A DNA stretch of 64,000 nt from Marivita sp046591575 (GCF_046591575.1 NZ_JBIQWA010000005.1:62001-126000), one strand, 5' to 3'; positions 34,433-43,035 are shown, numbered from the stretch's first letter. Translations and numbers: made by a program. The notes: generated from the letters alone by a model not told the origin.

Positions 34433-34792
34433 TTATTCCTTTTCCATGGTGCATTGCAACGGGTGTTGATGACGACGGGCAAAATCCATCACTTGACCCA
34501 CCTTGGTTTCGGCGATTTCATGGCTGAACACGCCCACAACCGCGACACCTTTTTTGTGTACGGTCAACATGATTTCAAACGCCTGCGCATGGGTCATGCC
34601 GAAAAACCGCTCAAGAACGTGGACGACGAATTCCATCGGCGTGTAATCGTCGTTCAATAACATCACCTTGTACAAAGGAGGACGTTTCGTCTTGGTACGC
34701 GTTTCAACAACGACATTGGTGTCGTTGTCCTCGTTTGACGGAGGGCCAGCCTTGGGACGGAGCGATGCCGTTACTGTTGCGCTTTTGGTCAT
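34433..34792 (-). CDS. clpS: ATP-dependent Clp protease adaptor ClpS
   Basis: A 119-residue adaptor that delivers N-degron substrates to ClpAP. A flexible N-terminus (about 38 residues) precedes the core PPLYKVMLLNDDYTPMEFVVHVLERFFGMTHAQAFEIMLTVHKKG, with the NDD-TPMEFV substrate-pocket residues and GVFSHEIAETKVGQVMDFAR. clpA is not in the window. The gene is divergent from the HAD hydrolase gene across 76 bp. Confidence 0.96.
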   Translation of the reverse strand: MTKSATVTASLRPKAGPPSNEDNDTNVVVETRTKTKRPPLYKVMLLNDDYTPMEFVVHVLERFFGMTHAQAFEIMLTVHKKGVAVVGVFSHEIAETKVGQVMDFARRHQHPLQCTMEKE

Positions 34793-34868
34793 ATGGACTT
34801 GGGTTCCTTATGCTTGAGCATCTATATAACCTGTCGCGACGTCGAGAAAAGAGGGGCGTAACACGGAT

Positions 34869-35567
34869 ATGGCGCTGAACCTGAAAACCATCGGATTCGA
34901 TGCCGATGATACGCTGTGGCACAACGAACGCTTTTTCAAGCTGACACAAGCCCGGTTCGAAGAGCTTTTGTCTGATTATACTGACAAATTCGTGTTGCAC
35001 GACCGCCTTATGGACGCCGAGATCCGTAATATCGGACATTACGGATTCGGTGTAAAAGGTTTTGTTTTATCCATGATTGAAACTGCAATTGACGTAACGG
35101 ACGGGGCCGTTCCCGGCCATGTCATTCGTCAGTTGCTGGATGCCGGTCAGGACATGCTGGCCCACCCGATCGAACTTTTGCCCCATGTCCAAGAGACAGT
35201 GGAACATTTGGCGGGCTCTTATCGGCTGGTGTTGATCACAAAGGGCGATCTGCTGCATCAAGAGCGGAAACTTGCGCAATCCGGGCTGGGCGAATTGTTC
35301 AGTGACGTTTCCATTGTGTCTGACAAATCCGTAGCGACTTATCAGACCGTCTTTGAACCGCTTCACGGTGGGGCCAGTGCCGCGATGATGGTTGGCAATT
35401 CCATGAAATCCGATGTTGTCCCTGCGGTTGCGGCGGGCAGCTGGGGTGTGTTTGTGCCGCATGATCTGGAATGGGATCTTGAAAAGGCAGATCCCCCCGA
35501 CAGTCCACGCTATCACGCGATTGCCGATATGGGTGCCCTGCCCGACCTGGTGGCGGAAATCGGCTAA
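34869..35567 (+). CDS. HAD-family hydrolase
   Basis: A 232-residue haloacid-dehalogenase-superfamily phosphatase. Motif I is GFDADDTLWHNERFF (nucleophile Asp and acid/base Asp), motif II LITKGD, motif III Lys in SDKSV, and motif IV near GNSMKSDVVPAVAAG. A helical cap lies between motifs I and II. The substrate cannot be read. Monocistronic, with a 182-bp gap to the carboxypeptidase gene. Confidence 0.87.
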   Translation: MALNLKTIGFDADDTLWHNERFFKLTQARFEELLSDYTDKFVLHDRLMDAEIRNIGHYGFGVKGFVLSMIETAIDVTDGAVPGHVIRQLLDAGQDMLAHPIELLPHVQETVEHLAGSYRLVLITKGDLLHQERKLAQSGLGELFSDVSIVSDKSVATYQTVFEPLHGGASAAMMVGNSMKSDVVPAVAAGSWGVFVPHDLEWDLEKADPPDSPRYHAIADMGALPDLVAEIG

Positions 35568-35731
35568 GCCGGTTTGCCATATTCCTGCCACATTGGCTTA
35601 CCTAGTAAGCCCCGGCACCCGCGTCGCAATATCTTGCGCCGCACCCACGAAATGCTGTCAGAAAAGGCATATAAATAAGGACTTTATCGCTTTCTTCTCA
35701 TGTGTTAGCGTAATGAAAATAATAACGCTGA

Positions 35732-35745
35732 CCGGAAAAATCCGG
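35732..35745. repeat. Hairpin just upstream of the DacA-type start codon
   Basis: CCGGA-AAAA-TCCGG can form a 5-bp stem ending four bases before ATG 35750. A second imperfect inverted repeat (TTAGCGT 35705-35711 with ACGCTGA 35725-35731) precedes it. The hairpin occupies the place of a ribosome binding site for ATG 35750. Confidence 0.4.
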
Positions 35746-35749
35746 CGGC

Positions 35750-37321
35750 ATGAGGCAGAAAAAGGCGGATATTGTGACGGGACGGCGTAAAGTGCCGGGT
35801 CGAGTAGGCCTGTATGTGATTACTGCAATTTGGCTGGCAATTCTGTTGCCGATCAGCGCGATGGCGGCCCCCTATGCCGCGATGGTGATGGATGCGCGAA
35901 ATGGCGAAGTGCTGCATTCGCGCAATGCGGATACGCGCCTGCATCCGGCGTCCCTGACAAAGATGATGACGCTTTACGTCGTGTTCGAGGCGGTCCAGAA
36001 CGGCGAAATCAGCATGGACACAAAGGTCCGCATTTCGAAAAAAGCCGCCGCCGAGCCGCCGTCAAAGCTGGGCTTGCGGGCCGGTTCCGAGATCAAGCTT
36101 CGGTTCCTTGTGCGCGCGGCCGCAATCAAGTCGGGAAATGACGCCGCAACAGCAATTGCGGAAGCGATCTCTGGGTCGGAGGCCGCCTTCGCCCGCCGCA
36201 TGAACCGCACCGCCAAGGCGCTTGGCATGAGCCGCACCACCTTCAAGAATGCACATGGACTGACCGAAAGCGGCCATATGTCGACAGCCCGTGACATGAC
36301 CATCCTGGGACGGCATGTGCTGTATGACTATCCGCAATACTACAATCTGTTTTCGCGCCGCAGTGCCGATGCCGGTATCAAAGCGGTGAACAACACCAAT
36401 CGCCGTTTTCTCAATTCCTATCGCGGTGCTGACGGAATCAAGACCGGCTATACCCGCGCGGCCGGCTTTAACCTTGTCGCCTCGGCAGAGCGCGGTTCAG
36501 AGCGCATCATCGTGACTGTCTTTGGTGGCAACTCGACCGCATCCCGAAACGCGCAGGTGGCCAAGTTGATGGATCTTGGATTCAACCGTGCACCAACGCA
36601 CATGGCGCTGCGCACGCCGCGCAAACCGGCATATATGGGGCCGGTTGCGCCAAAACAGACAGAAACCATCATCGCAAAAAGCCAGACACCCTCGACCAGC
36701 ACCCGCGCCAAATCCATTCGGGTGGTGGCCGCCGCTGTGAAATCCAGCCTCCGGCCAACAGCGCGCCCGGTTGCCGAACCGGTATTGCCGGACGCGCTTG
36801 TTTCCGAGCTTCAGGAAGATATTGAATCAGTTCTTGCCGAGGTGCAGACCGAAGATGTTCAGGACGTGGCTGCAACGGCCGCGCAGGTGGCTCTTGCCGT
36901 TGCCACACAGCAGTCACAGCCGAAACCCGACCAGACCACAGCCGCGCAGGCCGCGCCCAGCGCATCGGTCAAGCCGGTTGTCAGGCCCCGCACCATCGTG
37001 TTGGCCTCGGCTACAGCCCGGCAGCCAACAGAACCCGAGATCAAACGTGAAAGCGAAGTTGTCACGCGCATCTCGACCTCTGGCGGGCGGCATTGGGGCA
37101 TCAATGTCGGGCGCTATCCCAGCCGGTTTGCCGCAGAAAAAGCTTTGCTCAAAACGGCACTATCCGAGATGGCCACACTGGACGGATCACTGCGCAAGGT
37201 GGTCAATGGCGCACGCGGATTTGACGCAAACTTCATGGGTCTGACCCGCGAAAGCGCCGATCTGGCCTGCCGCCGGCTTCAGGCGCGTCAAGTGACATGC
37301 TTTATGATCGGGCCAAGCTGA
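35750..37321 (+). CDS. D-alanyl-D-alanine carboxypeptidase with SPOR-like C-terminus
   Basis: A 523-residue penicillin-binding protein of the DacA (PBP5/6) type that trims the terminal D-Ala of peptidoglycan pentapeptides in the periplasm. A signal peptide (LYVITAIWLAILLPISAMAA) is followed by SxxK in PASLTKMMTLY, SxN in KSGNDAATAIA and KTG in DGIKTGYTRAAG. A long Ala/Pro/Val/Gln-rich linker (about residues 300-435) leads to a C-terminal SPOR-like domain (HWGINVGRYPSRFAAEKALLKTALSEM...) for binding denuded glycan at the septum. GTG 35774, with AAAGGCGG five bases upstream, is a plausible alternative start giving a shorter signal peptide. Confidence 0.9.
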   Translation: MRQKKADIVTGRRKVPGRVGLYVITAIWLAILLPISAMAAPYAAMVMDARNGEVLHSRNADTRLHPASLTKMMTLYVVFEAVQNGEISMDTKVRISKKAAAEPPSKLGLRAGSEIKLRFLVRAAAIKSGNDAATAIAEAISGSEAAFARRMNRTAKALGMSRTTFKNAHGLTESGHMSTARDMTILGRHVLYDYPQYYNLFSRRSADAGIKAVNNTNRRFLNSYRGADGIKTGYTRAAGFNLVASAERGSERIIVTVFGGNSTASRNAQVAKLMDLGFNRAPTHMALRTPRKPAYMGPVAPKQTETIIAKSQTPSTSTRAKSIRVVAAAVKSSLRPTARPVAEPVLPDALVSELQEDIESVLAEVQTEDVQDVAATAAQVALAVATQQSQPKPDQTTAAQAAPSASVKPVVRPRTIVLASATARQPTEPEIKRESEVVTRISTSGGRHWGINVGRYPSRFAAEKALLKTALSEMATLDGSLRKVVNGARGFDANFMGLTRESADLACRRLQARQVTCFMIGPS

Positions 37322-37348
37322 CCGAAACCCAGTCGATTAAGAACCGCG

Positions 37349-37507
37349 TCAGGTTTTTGGATGATCGTCGTAGTCGCCTGACAGAATGCGTTCGGCGGCA
37401 CCCTGGGGGTCATCATATTGCCGGGCGCGTACCGTAAAGACAAATGCCGCAAGTCCGATGCCGCCCAGGATAAGCGATACGGGAATGAGATAGGCAAGGA
37501 CGTTCAT
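37349..37507 (-). CDS. ccoS: cbb3 oxidase maturation protein CcoS
   Basis: A 52-residue protein read directly from the sequence: ATG 37507 to TGA 37351-37349. It has one N-terminal membrane helix (VLAYLIPVSLILGGIGLAAF) and the family signature QYDDPQGAAERIL. CcoS is needed to insert heme and copper into the cbb3 oxidase. It is the last gene of ccoGHIS, 28 bases after ccoI, and ends convergently with the carboxypeptidase gene. Confidence 0.92.
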   Translation of the reverse strand: MNVLAYLIPVSLILGGIGLAAFVFTVRARQYDDPQGAAERILSGDYDDHPKT

Positions 37508-37535
37508 CTATGGCTCCGGTTGCTTGAGATTTCGA

Positions 37536-39725
37536 TTACCTGAGGCGCAGGGCGTTCAGCGACACTGTAATCGAAGACGTGGACATCGCCAATGCGGCAA
37601 TCAGCGGCGAACACAGCCCGGCAACAGCCAGCGGCACTGCGATGATGTTATACCAGGTTGCGATGGTAAAGTTCTGGCGAATACGCTTGATCGCTTTTTG
37701 CGATGTGGCCACTGCGTCGGAAATCGGTTCAAGCGAGTTGCCCAAAAGCACAACATCCGAGGCAACCCGTGCTGCATCCAACGCCGACGCCGGAGAGATC
37801 GACACATGCGCACCAGCCAGCGCTGCTGTGTCATTCAGGCCGTCGCCAACCATAAGCACATGCGCTCCGCTTTGCGTCATATCCTGAATCTTGGCCGCCT
37901 TGTCCTCGGGCAGCGCTTCGGCAATCCATTTCCTGATCCCAAGACGGTTGGCAAACGCCTCGACCGCGGGTGTGGTGTCACCAGACATCAGAACAACATC
38001 ATAGCCGTCCTGCTGCAATTGTGACACCACGGCCTCGGCCCCATCGCGAATCTGGTCTTCGAAATAAAACGGCTCTGCCGCGATATCGCCGATCCGCAAC
38101 CAGGCAGAGGTGACAGCGCTTTCTCCGCCGCCGACCCAGCTTGCGCGACCAAGTCTGACGGTCTGACCTTTCCAACGCCCCTGAGTGCCGTGGCCGGGAT
38201 GTTCGGAAATGTCGGTGACTTTCTCTGGCTTGATCCCGGTCGCGGAGATGGCCTCCGACAGGGAGTGCGACAAGGGATGTGACGACCCTTCGGCCAAGGC
38301 CAGCGCGATGCCCAGATTACGGGATGAATGGTCACCAATATTGGTCACTTCGGGGGTACCCGCCGTCAATGTGCCTGTCTTGTCGAAAACGACGGTGTCT
38401 ACCTGTGCCATACGTTCAAGAGCGGTCGCGTCCTTGATCAGCAGACCCTTGCGGAACAATCGACCAGAGGCAGCCGTGGTGACCGCAGGCACCGCAAGAC
38501 CCAATGCGCAGGGACAGGTGATGATCAGCACAGCCGCGGCAATATTGAGCGCCGTGCGCAGATCGAATGTGTAAAAATACCAGCCGACAAATGCCAGTGC
38601 TGACAAGATATGCACACCCGGCGCATACAGCTTGGCCGCCTTGTCAGCCAAAGACGTGTACCGAGACCGACCGGATTCCGCGACCGCGACCAGATCCGCC
38701 ATGCGGTGCAGCGATGTATCCCGCCCCACCGCGCTTGCGCGAATGGTCAAAGGCCCGGTCAGGTTCACTTCCCCCGCGCTCACGCTTTGGCCGGGGCCTG
38801 CATAAATCGGGCGCGTTTCGCCGGTCAGCAATGATCGGTCCAGCTCGGACTGCCCGTCAACGATGTCGCCGTCAACTGGCATCCGGCCTCCGGGGCGGAC
38901 CAGAACCAGATCACCAATGACCAGTTCGGACATCGCGACCTGCTCTTCTGTTCCGTCACCCGACAGCCGGGCCACGCGCGGAACCTCCAACGCTGCCAAT
39001 TCCTCGGCTGCAGAACGGGCCGCCGCGCGGGTGCGGTGGTCCAGATAGCGCCCGGCCAGCAAAAAGAAGGTCAGCGTGATTGCCGCGTCAAAATAGGCGT
39101 GTTCGCCCGACAGTGACGTTTCCCAAAGCGAGGTGGCGACCGCCAAGAGAATGGCCAACGAAATTGGCACATCCATGTTGAGCCGCCCGGCCCGCAACGC
39201 AGTCCAGGCGTGTTTGAAAAACGGTTGCGCCGAAAACGCGATAGTTGGCAATGCAATCGCGGCAGATATCCAGTGGAACATGTCGCGGGTCGGCCCGTCT
39301 GCGCCGGACCAGACGGCGACCGACAACAGCATGACATTCATCGCGGCAAACCCGGCGACAGCCAGCCGCATCAGCAAATCGCGACCCGCCTTGTCGGTCT
39401 CGGTCGCGCGCAGGGCGGTTGCGTCCAGTTCATGTGCTTCAAAACCGGCAGAGTCCAGAACGCGGATAAGATCGTTCGCCGTCAGATCCGGTGTGGCCTC
39501 GACCTGTGCCCGTTTCAGGGTCAGGTTGACACGCGCGCCCAGAACGCCCTTTTGCGCTGTCAACGTCCGCTCTACGCCAGAGATGCAGGCGGCGCAGTGG
39601 ATCGACGGCAGGGACAGGACAATATTGACCTCTTTGGGCATGGCGGCCTCGGCCACCGCCTCGGCGGCGGGCGCGGCAGAACATGCGGGACAGGCCGAAG
39701 CCGGAGGACGCATTGCGACGGTCAT
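37536..39725 (-). CDS. ccoI: Copper-translocating P1B-type ATPase CcoI
   Basis: A 729-residue inner-membrane Cu pump needed to metallate the cbb3 oxidase. The N-terminus has a Cys pair (CPAC) and a heavy-metal-associated domain with IHCAACISGVERTL. About eight membrane helices include the CPC metal-site motif in ITCPCALGLAVP. The phosphorylation loop is FDKTGTLTAGTPEV, and the hinge is MVGDGLNDTAALAGA. It lies between ccoH (3-base gap) and ccoS, which separates it from general CopA exporters. Confidence 0.96.
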   Translation of the reverse strand: MTVAMRPPASACPACSAAPAAEAVAEAAMPKEVNIVLSLPSIHCAACISGVERTLTAQKGVLGARVNLTLKRAQVEATPDLTANDLIRVLDSAGFEAHELDATALRATETDKAGRDLLMRLAVAGFAAMNVMLLSVAVWSGADGPTRDMFHWISAAIALPTIAFSAQPFFKHAWTALRAGRLNMDVPISLAILLAVATSLWETSLSGEHAYFDAAITLTFFLLAGRYLDHRTRAAARSAAEELAALEVPRVARLSGDGTEEQVAMSELVIGDLVLVRPGGRMPVDGDIVDGQSELDRSLLTGETRPIYAGPGQSVSAGEVNLTGPLTIRASAVGRDTSLHRMADLVAVAESGRSRYTSLADKAAKLYAPGVHILSALAFVGWYFYTFDLRTALNIAAAVLIITCPCALGLAVPAVTTAASGRLFRKGLLIKDATALERMAQVDTVVFDKTGTLTAGTPEVTNIGDHSSRNLGIALALAEGSSHPLSHSLSEAISATGIKPEKVTDISEHPGHGTQGRWKGQTVRLGRASWVGGGESAVTSAWLRIGDIAAEPFYFEDQIRDGAEAVVSQLQQDGYDVVLMSGDTTPAVEAFANRLGIRKWIAEALPEDKAAKIQDMTQSGAHVLMVGDGLNDTAALAGAHVSISPASALDAARVASDVVLLGNSLEPISDAVATSQKAIKRIRQNFTIATWYNIIAVPLAVAGLCSPLIAALAMSTSSITVSLNALRLR

Positions 39726-39728
39726 GGC

Positions 39729-40190
39729 TTAACTCTCGACGTGCAGAACGACGCGCTGTTCGAATTCGGTTCCGTCCAGCGCGACGGCCTTCATCCGGAT
39801 ATTCCAGTTGCCCGGACGCAGAGTTTCGCGCGCGACATAGGCTTGGCCGTCAAAGGCAAATTTCGGAGTTCGGTCGTCCTGAACATGTGTCGCGCGCCCC
39901 AGAACCGCGTCCAAAGACCCGGCCTGCACAGGGCGGCCTTCGGCGTCCCTGATACTCAGGATCAGCAGCCCGCCTTTGGCTTCGGCCTCGACAGTCCAAC
40001 CCAGGGCTTCCTGCCCGGCACGCCGATCATCAAAGCTTTGCGAGGCCACGTAAGAGTTTTTTACCTCAAGTCCCGGAAAGGTCGAAACGGCGGAGTATGC
40101 CAAGAACAGATTGACCGAGATGATCACCGCAAAGCAGCCTCCGAAAATTGCCAGCGCATGCCAGCCCGTCAATTTGCGTTCAGATGCCAT
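39729..40190 (-). CDS. ccoH: FixH/CcoH family protein
   Basis: A 153-residue single-pass membrane protein (helix at about residues 11-35, LAIFGGCFAVIISVNLFLAYSAVSTF) with a periplasmic domain containing SFDDRRAGQEALGWTVEAEAKGG and PGNWNIRMKAVALDGTEFEQRVVLHV, the FixH pattern. CcoH takes part in cbb3 assembly and stays associated with the complex in some species. Its start overlaps the ccoG stop by one base. Confidence 0.92.
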   Translation of the reverse strand: MASERKLTGWHALAIFGGCFAVIISVNLFLAYSAVSTFPGLEVKNSYVASQSFDDRRAGQEALGWTVEAEAKGGLLILSIRDAEGRPVQAGSLDAVLGRATHVQDDRTPKFAFDGQAYVARETLRPGNWNIRMKAVALDGTEFEQRVVLHVES

Positions 40191-41626
40191 CAGTTGCTTC
40201 TCCCGTTGAAGATGCTGTCTTTGTGCGCGCGGTGACCATTGGTCAGGTCTTCAACCCAGAACCGGATGTCTGTGCGTTCGTCGCGCGCCGGATCAGAGCT
40301 GGGTGGCGCAACCACATAGACGCGCTGCAGGAACGTCTGGTTCGCGGGCACGGATACGGTTTCATATGGCGTTCCTTCAAGCTGTACCCGCAGCGAAGGA
40401 TGACCGGTGATCGACACGCGGAACGGACGGTCCTCGCCGTGTTTGTTCAGCAAGCGCACATCATAGGTGTTGCGGATCGACCCGTCGGACAATGTCACGA
40501 AGGTCGGGTTACGGATGGGTGCCACGCTCAGTTCGATATCCGGGCGGATAAACAACGCAAACACCAGCCCGACACCAACCAGCGCCCAAAGACCGGTATA
40601 CATCATCGTGCGCAACCGGAATATGTGGAACCAAGGCGACCGGGCGGTCTCGCCCGCGCGTTCGCGCGGTTCGTCCGACAATGCAAGATAGTCTACAAGC
40701 CCCCGAGGCTTGCCGATTTTCTCCATGATATCATCGCAGGCGTCGATACACAGACCGCAAGTGATGCATTCCATTTGCTGCCCGTCACGAATATCGATCC
40801 CCATCGGGCAGACATTCACGCAGGCCATGCAATCAATACAATCGCCCAGCTGTTCCGCCTGGTCACCCTTGCGATGCTTGCCGCGCGGTTCGCCGCGCCA
40901 TTCGCGGTAGCCAATGGTCAATGTGTCCTCGTCCATCATCGCGGCTTGGATACGGGGCCAGGGGCAGGCATAGATGCAGATCTGTTCGCGCGCGAACCCG
41001 CCGAAGAAAAAGGTCGTGGCGGTCAAGACCAGCATCGTGGTGTAGGCAACTGGATGCGCCTGTCCGGTCACCAGATCAACCAGCAAGGTCGGCGCATCGG
41101 TAAAGTAGAACACCCATGCCCCGCCCGTCGACAGAGCGATCAAAAACCAGATCGTCCACTTGGACAGGCGCAATCGCACCTTGCGGAAATCCATTTTTTT
41201 CTGACGGTGCAACCGAAGCTGCGCGTTGCGGTCGCCTTCGATCCAGCGCTCGACCGCGATAAACAGGTCGGTCCATACGGTCTGCGGGCAGGCATAGCCG
41301 CACCAGACGCGCCCAAGCGCCGATGTAAACAGGAACAGCCCCAGCCCCGCCATAATGAGAAGTCCGGCAATGAAGTAAAATTCATGCGGCCAGATCTCGA
41401 TCCAGAAAAAGAAAAAGCGTCGGTTGGCAAGATCCACCAGAACCGCCTGATCCGGCAATTGTGGCCCACGGTCCCACCGCAACCAGGGTGTGACGTAATA
41501 TATGCCCAAAGTGACGATCATGATGACCCATTTCAGGCTTCTGAAGTTCCCCGAAACTTTTTTGGGAAAGATCGGTTCGCGCGCTGCGTAAAGGCTTGGC
41601 GGCATCTGATTTTCTGACTGCGACAC
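40190..41626 (-). CDS. ccoG: cbb3 oxidase accessory protein CcoG (FixG, polyferredoxin)
   Basis: A 478-residue membrane protein with about five helices and two [4Fe-4S] motifs, CIDCMACVNVCP and CITCGLCIDACD. Earlier cysteine motifs occur in YACPQTVW and YACPWPRIQ. The C-terminal periplasmic domain is immunoglobulin-like (FixG_C). CcoG reduces Cu(II) for cbb3 assembly in Rhodobacter. It is the first gene of ccoGHIS, with an FNR-type box centred 74.5 bp upstream. Confidence 0.95.
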   Translation of the reverse strand: MSQSENQMPPSLYAAREPIFPKKVSGNFRSLKWVIMIVTLGIYYVTPWLRWDRGPQLPDQAVLVDLANRRFFFFWIEIWPHEFYFIAGLLIMAGLGLFLFTSALGRVWCGYACPQTVWTDLFIAVERWIEGDRNAQLRLHRQKKMDFRKVRLRLSKWTIWFLIALSTGGAWVFYFTDAPTLLVDLVTGQAHPVAYTTMLVLTATTFFFGGFAREQICIYACPWPRIQAAMMDEDTLTIGYREWRGEPRGKHRKGDQAEQLGDCIDCMACVNVCPMGIDIRDGQQMECITCGLCIDACDDIMEKIGKPRGLVDYLALSDEPRERAGETARSPWFHIFRLRTMMYTGLWALVGVGLVFALFIRPDIELSVAPIRNPTFVTLSDGSIRNTYDVRLLNKHGEDRPFRVSITGHPSLRVQLEGTPYETVSVPANQTFLQRVYVVAPPSSDPARDERTDIRFWVEDLTNGHRAHKDSIFNGRSN

Positions 41627-41693
41627 GAGACGAAAGGCTCCTGAGACTCGGATTGGCTTGAGTGTGTTCTTTCAGGCCAGACCGCGCCAGACT

Positions 41694-41707
41694 TTGACCT
41701 GCATCAA
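41694..41707 (-). promoter_or_regulatory. FNR/FnrL box upstream of ccoG
   Basis: TTGAC-CTGC-ATCAA, nine of ten consensus bases. If used as a class II activator site at about -41.5, transcription would start near 41659 and leave a leader of about 33 bases before ccoG. Confidence 0.85.
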
Positions 41708-41723
41708 ATTCTATATCTTTAAG

Positions 41724-42602
41724 TCAGGTTTTCGATCCTTCTTGCCGCAGCCACCGCAAAAACGCCTTGAGCGGCGGACGGTGCACGCCTGGTTTGGTGA
41801 CAATGTGATAGCCCGCATCCCGTCGGTCTTCGAAAACAGCGATCAGCCGCCCAGCATCAAGGTCTTCGGCCACCGCGATTCGTGTGGTGACAGCGATGCC
41901 CTGACCATTGCGCGCCCCGTCAATCATCAGGTTTCCGGGAACCTGCGTGCGAGACAGAACCTTGTGGTCTTTCAGTCCCTTGGCGGCCAACCAGGACGAG
42001 GTTTCATTGGTGCCCAGCTCTTCCAGCCACGGAAAACGGATCAAGTCGAGGGGCGACTGCGGCAGCGTGCTGCCGAAAAGCGATGGTGCCCCGACAACAA
42101 CGATGGGGGCTGACATCAAGGGTGCGCTGTCCAATCCGGGCCATCCGCCAGTGCCATAGCGGATGGCCACGTCGATCCCGCCCGGCGACGGGTCCATCAA
42201 AAGCGGGCTGGGATTGATCATCATGTCGATGCCGGGATGTTCGGCCTGAAACCCTGCCAGCCGCGGCATAAGCCAAGCGGCGGCAAAAGTTGGGGTGCAG
42301 CCGACATTCAGCGCGCGCTCTGCTTCGCTGGCCGATACCGCCTCGACCCCGGCCGCGATGCGCCCAAAGCCATCTTGCAACGCGCGCGCAAGGTCGGCCC
42401 CGTCCGGCGTCAATTCCAGCGCGCGATTCGAGCGGTCAAACAACGGTATGCCCAGATGCGCCTCCAACCCTCGCAATTGCTGCGAGATAGCGGCGTGACT
42501 GACATTCAACGCCGCCCCCGCATCCGCGACCGATCCGGTTTGCACAAAGGCACAAAACGCGCGCAACGCGGACAGGGACGGCAGATTCATCCAGTTTATC
42601 AT
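41724..42602 (-). CDS. LysR-family regulator (GcvA-like)
   Basis: A 292-residue LysR-type regulator. The winged helix (PSLSALRAFCAFVQTGSVADAGAALNVSHAAISQQLRGLEAHLG) is followed by LFDRSNRALELTPDGADLARAL, the GcvA-group pattern, and an effector domain with VAIRYGTGGWPGLDSAPLM. Start at 42602, or Met-5 at 42590; neither has a strong ribosome binding site. It separates the ccoGHIS and ccoNOQP units but reads with neither. A 6-bp inverted repeat overlaps its start codon, and two small ORFs face it. Target unknown. Confidence 0.9.
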   Translation of the reverse strand: MINWMNLPSLSALRAFCAFVQTGSVADAGAALNVSHAAISQQLRGLEAHLGIPLFDRSNRALELTPDGADLARALQDGFGRIAAGVEAVSASEAERALNVGCTPTFAAAWLMPRLAGFQAEHPGIDMMINPSPLLMDPSPGGIDVAIRYGTGGWPGLDSAPLMSAPIVVVGAPSLFGSTLPQSPLDLIRFPWLEELGTNETSSWLAAKGLKDHKVLSRTQVPGNLMIDGARNGQGIAVTTRIAVAEDLDAGRLIAVFEDRRDAGYHIVTKPGVHRPPLKAFLRWLRQEGSKT

Positions 42603-42619
42603 GTAAGCTCAATTTACAT
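42601..42619. promoter_or_regulatory. Inverted repeat at the lysR start, possible LysR operator
   Basis: ATGTAA and TTACAT flank a 7-base centre (GCTCAAT), a dyad of the size used by LysR-type proteins. It overlaps the lysR start codon and lies about 80 bp ahead of the 46-residue ORF on the other strand. Confidence 0.5.
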
Positions 42620-42699
42620 AAACGATATATCCCTGACTCGAATGAAAATCGCAAAACCGCAAGTATAGCGCATGGCCCGCAACATCGAGGAACACCAAT

Positions 42700-42840
42700 A
42701 TGTTCAATTTACTTGCAAGGACTTACTTTCGAGCGACCGGCATATCCCCCGACCGGTATCACCGTGACGTCAACCGTTCATGGGATCGCAAAGATATCGG
42801 CACCAAAACCGCGCCGAAACGCTGGGAGGATTGGAAATGA
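42700..42840 (+). CDS. 46-residue small protein, unknown
   Basis: An ORF from ATG 42700 to TGA 42840, behind CATCGAGGAACACCAAT (CGAGGA as ribosome binding site). It begins MFNLLARTYFRATGISPDRY and ends in KTAPKRWEDWK; the protein is basic, with aromatic residues and no membrane helix. No family recognised. It is divergent from lysR, and its stop overlaps the start of a second small ORF (ATGA). Too short for certainty; the ribosome binding site, coupling and position opposite a LysR gene support it. Confidence 0.45.
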   Translation: MFNLLARTYFRATGISPDRYHRDVNRSWDRKDIGTKTAPKRWEDWK

Positions 42841-42956
42841 TTGATCCGGTGGTCTATCAGCGCCCCTGTCTCTGGTACGCGAAAACGGCGCGAAGCCGCG
42901 TGATACCACGGCACCGGCGCGGCCTGATTGGATGGGTTTTGAATAGAATTTTGTGA
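42837..42956 (+). CDS. 39-residue small protein, unknown (possible)
   Basis: An ORF whose ATG overlaps the stop of the preceding small ORF (ATGA). It begins MIDPVVYQRPCLWYAKTARS and ends in RGLIGWVLNRIL, with a basic middle and an amphipathic end. No family recognised. It is supported only by the coupling geometry. Confidence 0.3.
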   Translation: MIDPVVYQRPCLWYAKTARSRVIPRHRRGLIGWVLNRIL

Positions 42957-42997
42957 TGTTTCAAACCGGACAAAGCGGTGACAGCATCAGGGCAAAG

Positions 42998-43021
42998 TCT
43001 TTCGGCCCGAAGGCCGAAAGA
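42998..43021 (-). terminator. UUCG-tetraloop hairpin after ccoP
   Basis: On the minus strand TCTTTCGGCC-TTCG-GGCCGAAAGA gives a perfect 10-bp stem closed by a C(UUCG)G tetraloop, 14 bases after the ccoP stop. The T-run after it is poor (CTTTG). It may end ccoNOQP transcription or protect the 3' end of the transcript. Confidence 0.65.
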
Positions 43022-43035
43022 TATATCGTATCACG

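Noticed and set aside
40148..41617. 489-residue open frame on + opposite ccoG
   Set aside because: It is antisense to ccoG, whose protein has clear Fe-S motifs. The frame has skewed composition and no domain; long antisense frames are common in GC-rich DNA.
42672..42767. 31-residue frame MARNIEEHQYVQF... overlapping the 46-residue small ORF
   Set aside because: No ribosome binding site, and shorter than the overlapping frame, which has one.
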